From NCBI RefSeq assembly GCF_000390185.1, contig NZ_AQHR01000040.1, positions 124,001 through 188,000 of the forward strand: a stretch of DNA of 64,000 nucleotides, in the 5' to 3' direction. This DNA is from Lunatimonas lonarensis. Lineage in GTDB: Bacteria; Bacteroidota; Bacteroidia; Cytophagales; Cyclobacteriaceae. Each line of letters starts with the position of its first letter. The first letter of the stretch is position 1. The position numbers and the translations under genes are program-made. The notes under the pieces were generated by a model. That model had not been told where the DNA came from. It was given only the letters and a program-made list of their open reading frames with translations, and ran no database searches. Shown piece by piece: positions 17,401-25,550 of this stretch.

Positions 17401-18384
17401 TTATCGATTTGGAAACATTGCGAGCTGTGCCTTGGCTTGTGCGATATGGCGTTGGTTGTGCACCAGCAGGAACTCGATGGCCTCGCCGGGGGTTAGGCCG
17501 ACTAATGGCGAAATCGACGTGGCCACCCGTCCCTTGTTGAGGTTGGTATTGGTTGCCACGTATAGGATCTGCTGCACGGTCTCGAGAGAGTCGATAAAGG
17601 TGGCAACCGATTGGTAGGGATCCTCTCGGTGTCTTTGGGGCTGGTGTTTTTTGACGGCCTTGTATTTTTTTCCGTTTTCGCTGGGCTCCATCATGCGGAT
17701 AAAGTAGGAGGCCAGCCAGGATTTTCGTACCGGCGCATTCCATTGACTTTCCGGCTCGGGTGCCAATCTTCCCTGTATGCGTGGAAGGTAATGCGCCGCA
17801 TAGGTATTTAGGTGTTCCAGACACCCGGCTACCGACCATTCGCCCGATTGGGAATATAGAAGGATTTCTTCCGGGAGGTTTTGAAAAACCTCGGTGGAGG
17901 TTTGCAATTGTTCCTCCACCAAGGCTTCCATTTTGGATATCCAATCGGTCTTACTCTGCGAGTCATAGGTCAATGCTTCTGTTTTGGCCACTACTTTATG
18001 GGCCGTGAGCAATCCCAGGGCCGTAGCGAAGAGAATGGTTTCGATGAAAAGCCATTGGCTACCAAATGGTCCCAGTTCTCCTTCGATCAGGATTGTCAAT
18101 ACCCGTGAAAGGGCATAGAATCCCCAGAGCATAACCAGAAATCCCAATCCCTGTATCGGGTTTTTACGGGCCAAATATACCAACGTAATAAAGATGGTCA
18201 GTCCTACGCCCCCGTAGACACCCCGGATGGAACTGAACGCATCCGTATTGGAAAGGTCTACCTGTACCATATCCATCACCGCCTGGGGAGAAGCAAAAGC
18301 CATTAGGCTTACCGAAAGCAGGGCCATTCCCGAAAATAGGATGAAGTCTCTGGAGCATGTCATTAAAATTTTAGTCGTTTGCAT
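17401..18384 (-). CDS. Fusion of a DUF4345-like membrane domain and a DinB-like domain
   Basis: The 327-residue product has four predicted membrane helices in the first 150 residues, with the DUF4345-type stretch SNTDAFSSIRGVYGGVGLTI between helices one and two. A cytoplasmic DinB/DfsB four-helix part follows: LPEEILLYSQSGEWSVAGCLEHL near residue 185 and GEAIEFLLVHNQRHIAQAKAQL at the end. The histidines in CLEHL and HNQRHI sit where DinB-like proteins usually bind metal. DinB-like enzymes include thiol S-transferases and many uncharacterised proteins. Fusing the two parts could tether such an activity to the inner membrane. The gene follows the disrupted Crp/Fnr gene on the same strand with a gap of 158 bases. 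Confidence 0.82.
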   Translation of the reverse strand: MQTTKILMTCSRDFILFSGMALLSVSLMAFASPQAVMDMVQVDLSNTDAFSSIRGVYGGVGLTIFITLVYLARKNPIQGLGFLVMLWGFYALSRVLTILIEGELGPFGSQWLFIETILFATALGLLTAHKVVAKTEALTYDSQSKTDWISKMEALVEEQLQTSTEVFQNLPEEILLYSQSGEWSVAGCLEHLNTYAAHYLPRIQGRLAPEPESQWNAPVRKSWLASYFIRMMEPSENGKKYKAVKKHQPQRHREDPYQSVATFIDSLETVQQILYVATNTNLNKGRVATSISPLVGLTPGEAIEFLLVHNQRHIAQAKAQLAMFPNR

Positions 18385-18542
18385 ATAAGTTGTGTTTATT
18401 TACGCTGCAAAGTTGGCGTGCGGGGCGGGGTAATTCTTGGTATTTGCCAAGATTGCGATCACTGTACCTAAAAAAGGTTGGGGAATTGGTCGACCTATGC
18501 CCCTGCTACGGAGGTTAGTGCTTCTTTCGGAGAAGGGCGTTG

Positions 18543-19121
18543 TCAGAGTTTAACCTTGTTCATCAATTTGCTAAAATTAGTCGGGTCAATACCGATGTAG
18601 TTGGCTAGGTATTTATGTGGGACAAGCTGCAGGATGTGGGGACTGCGCTGAAGCAACTTCCGGAATTTCTCCTCGGAACTGAAGGTCTGAAGCTCCACCT
18701 GTCGCTCCAATACCCCCGAAAGTGCAGCGGAAACGCCTTGCAGGAGGAATTTGGAGATACTTTGGTGTTTTTCGGTTAGTTTTTCCAGTTCCTCCCGGGA
18801 GATCCGTAAAAAGGAAGAGTTGGTGAGGGATTCAAAGGTATAGCGAGCGGGGTGCCCCAGCATAAAGGAGTCAAGGATGCCGCCAAAGGAATGGGGATAG
18901 GTAAAGACCAGGGTTGCCTCCTTATCTTGATCTTCCTAAAAAATCCGTTGCAGGCCCTCTGTGATAAAATACAGGTAGTCCTCCCGTTGTCCTACGGCGG
19001 TGAGGCAGGTTTTTCGTTTACAGGAGTAGGGCTTCCATACCTCCAGATAGTCAAGCCACTCTTCGTTAGTCAGCGGGTAAATGGCCAGTGTAACCTTTTT
19101 CAGGAAGTCTGTATGGGTCAT
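18543..19121 (-). pseudogene. Crp/Fnr-family regulator interrupted by one in-frame TAG
   Basis: Reading from the ATG at 19119-19121, the first 61 codons (MTHTDFLKKV ... YFITEGLQRIF) end at a TAG at 18936-18938. The very same frame then continues without a break (EDQDKEATLVFTYPHSFGGI, LDSFMLGHPARY ... YIGIDPTNFSKLMNKVKL) to the stop at 18543. The joined product of about 192 residues is full length for the small Bacteroidota cyclic-nucleotide-binding-domain regulators, and the TAG sits where family members usually have an aromatic residue. The C-terminal half could re-initiate at the ATG at 18863, but that would lack most of the sensing domain. I read it as a recent nonsense mutation; a sequencing error or stop-codon readthrough cannot be excluded. 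Confidence 0.85.
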
Positions 19122-19283
19122 GGGTTGATGTTGGTTGGTTTTTGCGGTAAAAGCTGCAGACCCAGGCCTAGGGCTGTTCAGTCTGGAGGCCTTAATTTAT
19201 CTATTTTTTAGCGCTATTCCATAACCGTTGAATTCAGGTAGCTAGGATTTATCAACAAATTAACGATTTCCCTGCCCGTGGAT

Positions 19284-19297
19284 CACATCATCATGTG
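19284..19297. promoter_or_regulatory. CACAT-N4-ATGTG palindrome in a divergent promoter region
   Basis: The perfect palindrome CACATCATCATGTG lies between the disrupted Crp/Fnr gene (leftward) and the hemerythrin-like gene (rightward). Its shape, two 5-base half sites four bases apart, resembles operators of dimeric regulators. Assignment to the Crp/Fnr product is a guess from position only. Confidence 0.3.
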
Positions 19298-19371
19298 GTT
19301 TTCATGCCACCCCTGCAACGCAACTCGCATAAATGCCATCAAGGGAGAAAAATCATTCAAACGTAATACAC

Positions 19372-19800
19372 ATGGAAAAGATGAGATTAAACCCCTACTT
19401 ATTGCCTCATAAAGGATTGAGGTACCTGCTTGCCAAGGTTTCCTTGTTGGCCGGCAACCTGGACAATACCCTTCCCAAAGAAGTAGACCAATTGAAGGCG
19501 CTTTCCAATGAACTGTTTTTTCTGTTGGAGCAACACGCCCACGTGGAAGATCACATGATATTGCCGGATTTGGAGAAAAAGTGTCCCGGAAGCACGGAGG
19601 AAAACCATGAAGAACACGAATACCTGGAAGGTCTCGTCGCACAGCTTCAAACCCAGGTCAACGCGCTCCAGCCGGGGAGCGATCCCAATGCGCCCAAGGT
19701 GTTTTTTGAAGCACTTATGGAGGTTATTGGTGAGGAAATGGATCCTAGGCCATTTACCGTGCTGAGGGAATCCTTGGAAGAAGGGGCACTGGTACACTGA
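19372..19800 (+). CDS. Hemerythrin-like (HHE) domain protein, short at the C-terminus
   Basis: The preferred start is the ATG at 19372 (MEKMRLNPYLLPHKGLRYL); an in-frame ATG at 19333 would add 13 residues not typical of the family. The product has about 142 residues. Three of the helices that bind the iron pair in hemerythrins are visible: LPHKGLRYLLAKV, FLLEQHAHVEDHMILPDLE and ENHEEHEYLEGL. The last helix usually offers a His-x4-Glu-Glu pair. Here that region reads FEALMEVIGEEMDPRPF and contains no histidine, so the protein may lack a full di-iron site or may have lost its true C-terminus. Hemerythrin-like proteins bind oxygen or nitric oxide, or sense iron or redox state. Confidence 0.72.
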   Translation: MEKMRLNPYLLPHKGLRYLLAKVSLLAGNLDNTLPKEVDQLKALSNELFFLLEQHAHVEDHMILPDLEKKCPGSTEENHEEHEYLEGLVAQLQTQVNALQPGSDPNAPKVFFEALMEVIGEEMDPRPFTVLRESLEEGALVH

Positions 19801-19860
19801 ACATTAATTAAGAGATGGCCGGTTGGTAGCGGCCAGTAAACGTTAACTAATCAGATAAAA

Positions 19861-20385
19861 ATGAAATCGAATATTGTAAAACTATGGCTCTTGGGCGCAT
19901 TCCTCTTGGGTGCATGCCAAGAGGAAGACGTTGTTCCCGCAATGAGTCCCCTAATTGGGGAATGGGAGGCTGCCGAAGGCCAGTTCCTGGCGCTAACGGT
20001 GGATGGTGAAGAGAAGACCAAACAGGAATTTGGTGTGGAGGTTCTAAAGGTACATGAAACTGTAGCAGAGCGTGCTACACTGGAGTACCTCCAAGATAAT
20101 TTTCTGGGGCCTATAGACGGGGTAGCTCCCAAGCTGGTCTTTTCCGGTTCCGACCAACTTTCTGCGACGGTAGCCGGTGAGCAGCTGCAGGGAATTTGGC
20201 ATTTGCAAAACGAGGGTACAGTGTTAAAGCTGGTGGTTCCCGGTCTGTATGAAAATGGGTTCTTTTTCAACCTAAGGAAGCTTACGATGCAAGAGCTGCA
20301 GCTGGACTGGAGCTGGGACATGACCTTTCTGGGTGACGAGGGGGAACTGATGCGCGTGGGTCTGGTCATTAAACTGGTTCGCTGA
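19861..20385 (+). CDS. Small lipoprotein with a lipocalin-like body, function unknown
   Basis: The 174-residue product has a lipoprotein signal peptide with lipobox LLGAC (cysteine at residue 19). The body has an opening PLIGEWEAAEGQFLAL, the typical beginning of lipocalin-like or META-like lipoproteins (usually a Gly-x-Trp at the first strand), followed by alternating beta strands ending in ELMRVGLVIKLVR. No catalytic motif is seen. The methyltransferase gene starts one base after its stop, so the two are probably on one transcript. Confidence 0.8.
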   Translation: MKSNIVKLWLLGAFLLGACQEEDVVPAMSPLIGEWEAAEGQFLALTVDGEEKTKQEFGVEVLKVHETVAERATLEYLQDNFLGPIDGVAPKLVFSGSDQLSATVAGEQLQGIWHLQNEGTVLKLVVPGLYENGFFFNLRKLTMQELQLDWSWDMTFLGDEGELMRVGLVIKLVR

Positions 20386-20386
20386 G

Positions 20387-21460
20387 ATGTGTATGGCCTG
20401 TGAGATGGATCCTGCAAAAGCCGAGGGCTTTGCAGGGTCCATCATTGAAATGATCAATCAGGGTGCGTTGGGCATCTTGGTTTCGATGGGGCATCAGTTG
20501 GGGTTGTTTGATGCCATGGTAGGTGTGCCTCCGATCAGCTCTTTGGAATTGGCAGCTAGTACTGGCCTTCTGGAACGCTATGTCAGGGAATGGCTTTATG
20601 CCATGGCTGCGGGCAGGATTGTGGAGGTAGATATCAGTTCCACCTATTTTCACCTGCCCCCGGAGCACGCCCAGTTTTTGAGCAGGAAGTTTCCAGGCGA
20701 TAACTTGGCGTTGTTTGCCCAATACATCCCCGTCTTGGCCGGCGTGGAGCAGCAAGTGATCCAATGCTTCAAACAGGGGGGCGGTGTTCCTTATGAGCAG
20801 TACGGTAGGTTTCACGAAGTGATGGCGGAGGATAGCGGTCAGACTATTTTGGGAGCCCTTTTTGAGCATATTCTGCCTTTGGTGCCCGGACTCCTGGAAA
20901 GGCTGGAATCGGGAGTCGACGTGCTGGACATTGGGTGCGGCTCTGGCAGAGCCATGGTATTGATGGGCGAAACCTTTCCCAATTCCCGGTTTTTGGGCAT
21001 TGACCTTTGCGAAGCGCCTTTGACAGCGGCGAGGCAACGGGTGAGGGAGAAAGGCTTGAACAATGTACACTTTATCCAGGCGGATCTGACCACCTTCTGT
21101 CCGGAGGGTAAGTTTGATTTAATTACCGCTTTTGACGCCATTCATGATCAGGCCCGGCCCGATTTGGTATTGGCGACGGTGTATGACTGCCTCCTGGATG
21201 ACGGCGTTTTTTTGATGCAGGATATCGATTCGTCGGAAAAAGTGGCCAATAACCTGGACCATCCCTTCGGACGATTGTTGTACAGCATTTCTACGCTGCA
21301 CTGTACCTCCGTTTCACTGGCGCAGGGCGGGATGGGCCTGGGTACCATGTGGGGAACCGAACAGGCAAACCGCATGCTTCGCGCGGCCGGATTCCGCCAA
21401 ATCACTGAAAACCGCCTCCCCCACGACCCCATGAATTGTTATTTTGTGGTGGGGAGATAG
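20387..21460 (+). CDS. SAM-dependent methyltransferase with N-terminal winged helix
   Basis: The 357-residue product has two parts. The N-terminal 100 residues look like the winged-helix dimerisation domain seen in Rv2258c-like and O-methyltransferase-like proteins (MINQGALGILVSMGHQLGLF, ISSLELAASTGLLERYVREWL). The Rossmann methyltransferase core follows, with SAM motif I as VLDIGCGSGRAMVLMG near residue 180 and the acidic end of strand 2 as FLGIDL. FDLITAFDAIHDQARPD fits the next motif. Substrate cannot be read. Its stop is followed after six bases by a strong hairpin, so it ends its transcription unit. The ATG at 20393 is an alternative start. Confidence 0.85.
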   Translation: MCMACEMDPAKAEGFAGSIIEMINQGALGILVSMGHQLGLFDAMVGVPPISSLELAASTGLLERYVREWLYAMAAGRIVEVDISSTYFHLPPEHAQFLSRKFPGDNLALFAQYIPVLAGVEQQVIQCFKQGGGVPYEQYGRFHEVMAEDSGQTILGALFEHILPLVPGLLERLESGVDVLDIGCGSGRAMVLMGETFPNSRFLGIDLCEAPLTAARQRVREKGLNNVHFIQADLTTFCPEGKFDLITAFDAIHDQARPDLVLATVYDCLLDDGVFLMQDIDSSEKVANNLDHPFGRLLYSISTLHCTSVSLAQGGMGLGTMWGTEQANRMLRAAGFRQITENRLPHDPMNCYFVVGR

Positions 21461-21466
21461 TTCTAC

Positions 21467-21504
21467 AAAACTGGATAGTATAGTTTTTCACTATCCGGTT
21501 TTTT
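21467..21504 (+). terminator. Rho-independent-type terminator after the methyltransferase
   Basis: Arms AAAACTGGATAGT (21467-21479) and ACTATCCGGTTTT (21490-21502) pair in 12 of 13 positions with one G-T wobble and a 10-base loop, and the 3' arm runs into a T tract. It separates the housekeeping-like genes on the left from the PUL on the right. Confidence 0.8.
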
Positions 21505-21685
21505 ACTTCTCCCGGTAATGTTTTTGCTTTTAGTAGGTCAGTGAACCGACGCTGCGTGGATAAGTTGGATTAGATTGCGAGGTAAACGATGGTTAGAGTT
21601 AAGCTTGCTTGTTAACATAAAAATTGTAGTTTTGAACTATTAGTGTTTACATCACTTGACTTCCCGTAGAATAACCGCGATTTTC

Positions 21686-24600
21686 ATGCTCAAAACCTGC
21701 TGTACCCTGCTGCTTATCGTAGCCTTTAGCCCGATAATAAGCCAAGCGCAAACACCCACCCAAGCGAAGCAACGACCCAATATCATCTTCATCCTTACCG
21801 ATGACCAACGCTGGGATGCTTTGGGGCATGCCGGTAATGAATACGTGCAGACTCCGGAAATGGACCGGCTTGCTGAGGAAGGCTCCTATTTTCCAAACGC
21901 ACTGGTCACTACGCCTATCTGTGCAGGAAGTAGGGCAACTATTTTTACCGGTCTCTATGAGCGTACCCATGCCTATAATTTTCAAAGCGGCCCTATTAAG
22001 AACGAATTTATGGAAACCGCTTATCCAAAGCTTTTAAAGGAAGCGGGCTATCGGGTAGGCTTTTATGGCAAATATGGTGTCAACCATAAAGACCTGGCAG
22101 GGCAGTTTGATGAATATGATTCCTACGACCGTAATGGTCAGTTCAAGGACCATCGGGGATACTTTTTCAAGACAATTGATGGAGATACGGTTCATCTTAC
22201 CCGCTACACCGGACACCAGGCATTGGAGTTCATCGAAAAGGCCAGGCCGGAGGAGCCGTTTTGCCTCTCTCTTTCCTTTAGTGCGCCCCATGCCCATGAC
22301 CCGGCCGAGCTGCAGTATTTTTGGCAACCGGAAGTTGATCACCTGCTTAGTGATGTGACGGTCGCTGGACCAGACCTGGCGGATGATAGGTATTTTCTCG
22401 CACAGCCGGACTTTGTGCGAAGGGGCTTTAACCGATTGCGGTGGACTTGGCGTTACGATACGCCCGAAAAGTACCAACATAGTATGAAGGGATATTACCG
22501 GATGATTTCCGGTATAGACTTGGAAATCGCCAAGATCCGGCAGCTGCTGGAAGCGAAAGGATTGGATAAGAATACCGTTATTATCTTCATGGGGGACAAC
22601 GGCTACTTTATCGGAGAGCGCCAATTGGCCGGAAAGTGGTTGATGTACGACAATTCCATTCGGGTACCCCTTATGGTCTATGACCCACGCCTTACAAAAC
22701 ACGTGGATTCCCAAGAAATAGCCGCCAATGTGGATGTCCCTGCCACTATTTTGGATATTGCGGGTGTCTCCATTCCTGCAAACTACCAAGGCAAAAGTCT
22801 GCTCCCCGTCATAAAGGGAGAGCCGTTAAACAGAGATACGGTTTTAATCGAGCACTTGTGGGATTTTGAGAATATTCCCCCCAGTGAGGGCCTGCGTACG
22901 GCCGAATGGAAGTATTTCCGGTACGTAAACGACAAGTCGGTAGAGGAGCTTTACCATCTGGCAGTGGATCCTCTGGAAACCAATAACCTCGCAAAGGACC
23001 CGAAGCACGCGGCCAGAATGGCCACATTTCGCAAAACACTGGATCGGCTTATTGTGGATCTTGCCGACGAAAGTACCGCTGCGCCAATGAATTTGCACGT
23101 AGAGACAATCCGGAACACAACAGGGCTTGTGATAGGCAGCAAGCAGCCCGAATTCGGCTGGCAAGTGCCGGCTGGCTTGGTTTTTCAGTCGGCTTATCAG
23201 GTATTAGTGAGTAGTTCAAAGCTAAAAAGTGATCAGAACCTCGGAGATGTGTGGGATAGTGGGAAGGTCATCAGCGGCGAATCTGCCTCTATTCGGTATG
23301 GTGGACCCGAATTGGAAGAAGGAAAACTATATTATTGGAAAGTCCGGCTTTGGGACGGGGATAACCGAACCGGCCGCTATGCCGAGCCCATGGCATTTCG
23401 GGTGGGCAACAGCAGCGGGCAGCTGACTACGCCAAACCGATTTTTGTTGGAAAACACATCACCTGAGACGCTCCGTAAACTCGACGAATCAACCTGGTTT
23501 GCGGATTTTGGAAAGGCTGCTTTTGCCAATTTGTCTTTTGTGTACGAAGCGGACAGGAGAGAGACGGTGACGGTTCGTCTTGGAGAGCAATTGGACGCAG
23601 GAAGAATCAATACTATACCCCAGGGGCATATCCGATTTCAAGAGGTACAGGTTGGCGTTAGTCCCGGAAGAAGGCGCTACGAGTTGAAGCTCCCCCCGGA
23701 TGAACGAAATACCGGCCCGGCCGCGGTGGCCTTGCCAGATTCTTTCCCGGTGCTATTGCCTTTTCGCTATGCGGAGATTGTGGCCAAGAAGCAACCAATC
23801 GAGGTTAACCGTCAGGCTTACTTCGGTTATTTTGAGGAGGATCAAAGCAGTTTTTACAGTTCGGATACGGTACTGAACCAAGTCTGGGATCTTTGCAAAT
23901 ATTCCATGAAAGCAACATCCTTTGCGGGTATTTACATCGATGGGGACAGGGAGCGAATACCTTACGAGGCAGATGCCTATATCAACCAGTTGAGCCACTA
24001 TGCGGTAGACTGGGAGTACCCGATAGCCCGCAGGAGCATCGAGTATTTTATGGAGTACCCAACTTGGCCCACCGAGTGGCAGCTGCATGTGGCGCTGATG
24101 TTTTACGAGGACTACCTCTATACCGGAAATACGAAGCTGATAGAAAGGTATTACGATGAGCTGAAACACAAAACGCTGATGGAGTTGGCAAGGGAGGATG
24201 GTTTGATCAGTTCTGAGCGGGCTACGCCAGCGTTTATGCAGAAGCTCGGATTCAAAGATCCGAATGTAAAGCTGGCTGACATTGTCGATTGGCCTCCGGC
24301 ACAAAAAGACACGGGTTGGCAATTGGCAACCCCCGAGGGGGAACGGGACGGGTTTGTGTTTAGGCCTATCAATACCGTGATTAACGCACTCTATTACAGG
24401 AACCTTCAGATAATGGGGGAGTTTGCGCGCCTACTGGGAAGGACCGAAGAAGAGTTGGCATATGAATATATGGCGGCCAAAGTAAAGAAAGCCGTGACGG
24501 AAAAGCTACTGGATGCTGATAGAGGTATCTACGTCGATGGAGAAGGAACCGATCATTCTTCACTTCATGCCAATATGATGCCGTTGGCATTTAACATGGT

Positions 24601-25189
24601 ACCAACCGAACATATCCCGAGGGTGGTCGAGTTTATCAAATCCCGCGGAATGGCCTGTAGTGTATATGGTTCCCAGTACCTGATGGATGGGTTGTATAAT
24701 GCGGGAGAGGCCGATTATGCATTGGAACTGATGACCGCCACCCACGATCGAAGCTGGTGGAACATGATCGCGATCGGTTCTACGATGACCCTAGAGGCAT
24801 GGGATATGAAGTACAAGCCCAATGCCGATTGGAACCATGCCTGGGGTGCGGTGCCGGGAAATATCGTTGCACGGAAAATGTGGGGCATCATTCCCAGGAC
24901 GCCCGGAGCTGGCAGGTTGGAAATTCGTCCCCAGTTGGGCAACCTGACACATACCGAAATTACCGTTCCTTTTATCACGGGACAGGTTAAGGCAAGCTAC
25001 AGGAGGGTAAACAACCGCCTGCAAACGTACACCATTGAGCTGCCGGCCAATGTATCTGCGGATCTGATCTTATCTTACGGTGCAAACGATGCCGTTTCGT
25101 TAAATGGAGAAAAGGTCAATGCACAGTTTGAGTCCATCCGCCTTTCTCCCGGCCTCAACGAGGTGGAACTGCAAGTGAATTCTTTTTAA
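21686..25189 (+). CDS. Bifunctional S1 sulfatase - GH78 alpha-L-rhamnosidase fusion
   Basis: The ATG at 21686 gives a normal signal peptide (MLKTCCTLLLIVAFSPIISQ, then AQ); a TTG 30 bases upstream is less likely. Residues 30-465 are a type I sulfatase: metal site ILTDDQRW, formylglycine motif CAGSR with the modified Cys at about residue 79, then FMGDNGYF and RQLAGKWLMYDNSIRVPLMV. Residues 470-1167 are a GH78 rhamnosidase: an N-terminal Fn3-like domain with YYWKVRLWDGDNRTG, the catalytic (alpha/alpha)6 barrel with DGDRERIPYEADAYI near residue 752, and a C-terminal beta-sandwich. The two activities would remove sulfate and then cut rhamnose on the same substrate. A sulfatase/GH78 enzyme is known from the Formosa agariphila ulvan locus. 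The glycine in place of Pro in the formylglycine motif is within known variation. Confidence 0.92.
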   Translation: MLKTCCTLLLIVAFSPIISQAQTPTQAKQRPNIIFILTDDQRWDALGHAGNEYVQTPEMDRLAEEGSYFPNALVTTPICAGSRATIFTGLYERTHAYNFQSGPIKNEFMETAYPKLLKEAGYRVGFYGKYGVNHKDLAGQFDEYDSYDRNGQFKDHRGYFFKTIDGDTVHLTRYTGHQALEFIEKARPEEPFCLSLSFSAPHAHDPAELQYFWQPEVDHLLSDVTVAGPDLADDRYFLAQPDFVRRGFNRLRWTWRYDTPEKYQHSMKGYYRMISGIDLEIAKIRQLLEAKGLDKNTVIIFMGDNGYFIGERQLAGKWLMYDNSIRVPLMVYDPRLTKHVDSQEIAANVDVPATILDIAGVSIPANYQGKSLLPVIKGEPLNRDTVLIEHLWDFENIPPSEGLRTAEWKYFRYVNDKSVEELYHLAVDPLETNNLAKDPKHAARMATFRKTLDRLIVDLADESTAAPMNLHVETIRNTTGLVIGSKQPEFGWQVPAGLVFQSAYQVLVSSSKLKSDQNLGDVWDSGKVISGESASIRYGGPELEEGKLYYWKVRLWDGDNRTGRYAEPMAFRVGNSSGQLTTPNRFLLENTSPETLRKLDESTWFADFGKAAFANLSFVYEADRRETVTVRLGEQLDAGRINTIPQGHIRFQEVQVGVSPGRRRYELKLPPDERNTGPAAVALPDSFPVLLPFRYAEIVAKKQPIEVNRQAYFGYFEEDQSSFYSSDTVLNQVWDLCKYSMKATSFAGIYIDGDRERIPYEADAYINQLSHYAVDWEYPIARRSIEYFMEYPTWPTEWQLHVALMFYEDYLYTGNTKLIERYYDELKHKTLMELAREDGLISSERATPAFMQKLGFKDPNVKLADIVDWPPAQKDTGWQLATPEGERDGFVFRPINTVINALYYRNLQIMGEFARLLGRTEEELAYEYMAAKVKKAVTEKLLDADRGIYVDGEGTDHSSLHANMMPLAFNMVPTEHIPRVVEFIKSRGMACSVYGSQYLMDGLYNAGEADYALELMTATHDRSWWNMIAIGSTMTLEAWDMKYKPNADWNHAWGAVPGNIVARKMWGIIPRTPGAGRLEIRPQLGNLTHTEITVPFITGQVKASYRRVNNRLQTYTIELPANVSADLILSYGANDAVSLNGEKVNAQFESIRLSPGLNEVELQVNSF

Positions 25190-25550
25190 GGACATTTTTT
25201 AGAGCCGTGCCAGGTTACTGATTCCTGAATTTCCAGCAATGGGTTTGGTATGAGGTAAAATAGCACATGGTTTGGTTAAAATCTTGGAAAGAAACCGACT
25301 TTCTAGGAGATAACTTTGGATGGAAAATAGTTGATTGATCTTCCCAAGGCGTCGCAGATGCAGCATGTCACTGAACAGGTACTCTCTGTATTTGCAGGGG
25401 GGAAAGCCGGTAGGTTTTCGCGTTACCTGTAGGTAAATTAGGCGTCCTGCGTGTGCGGTCCTTGGGTTGTTCAAGGGGTACCAAAGCACCGTCTGGGTCC
25501 GTGTGTAGCCTGAGCTGCTATTGGGCTATTGTATGGATTTAGATCAAACT
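25190..25550 (+). promoter_or_regulatory. 361-base intergenic region with a 27-base element shared with 34574-34600
   Basis: No convincing gene lies here; a minus-strand frame at 25199-25489 has no signal peptide, family motif or neighbour support. The stretch at 25254-25280 begins GGTAAAATAG, continues with ACAT and TTTGG, and matches 34574-34600 in 22 of 27 positions. That second copy lies upstream of another sulfatase gene, so a shared regulator site or promoter element is plausible. AGAAA and TTTCT arms near 25300 form a weak hairpin. Confidence 0.4.

Noticed and set aside
17258-17944. Minus-strand open frame of 228 codons overlapping the DUF4345-DinB gene
   Set aside because: It runs in another frame of a gene with clear domains and shows no family or signal features.
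19816-19835. TGGCCG/CGGCCA hairpin after the hemerythrin gene as terminator
   Set aside because: Only six base pairs and no T tract; not enough to call.
20369-21070. Minus-strand open frame of 233 codons under the methyltransferase
   Set aside because: Antisense to a well-supported gene; its composition reflects the complementary codons.
22034-22789. Minus-strand open frame of 251 codons under the sulfatase-GH78 fusion
   Set aside because: Shadow of a gene with complete motifs on the other strand.
25199-25489. Minus-strand open frame of 96 codons in the 25.2-25.5 kb gap
   Set aside because: No motif, no signal peptide, opposite to all neighbours and overlapping the shared 27-base element.
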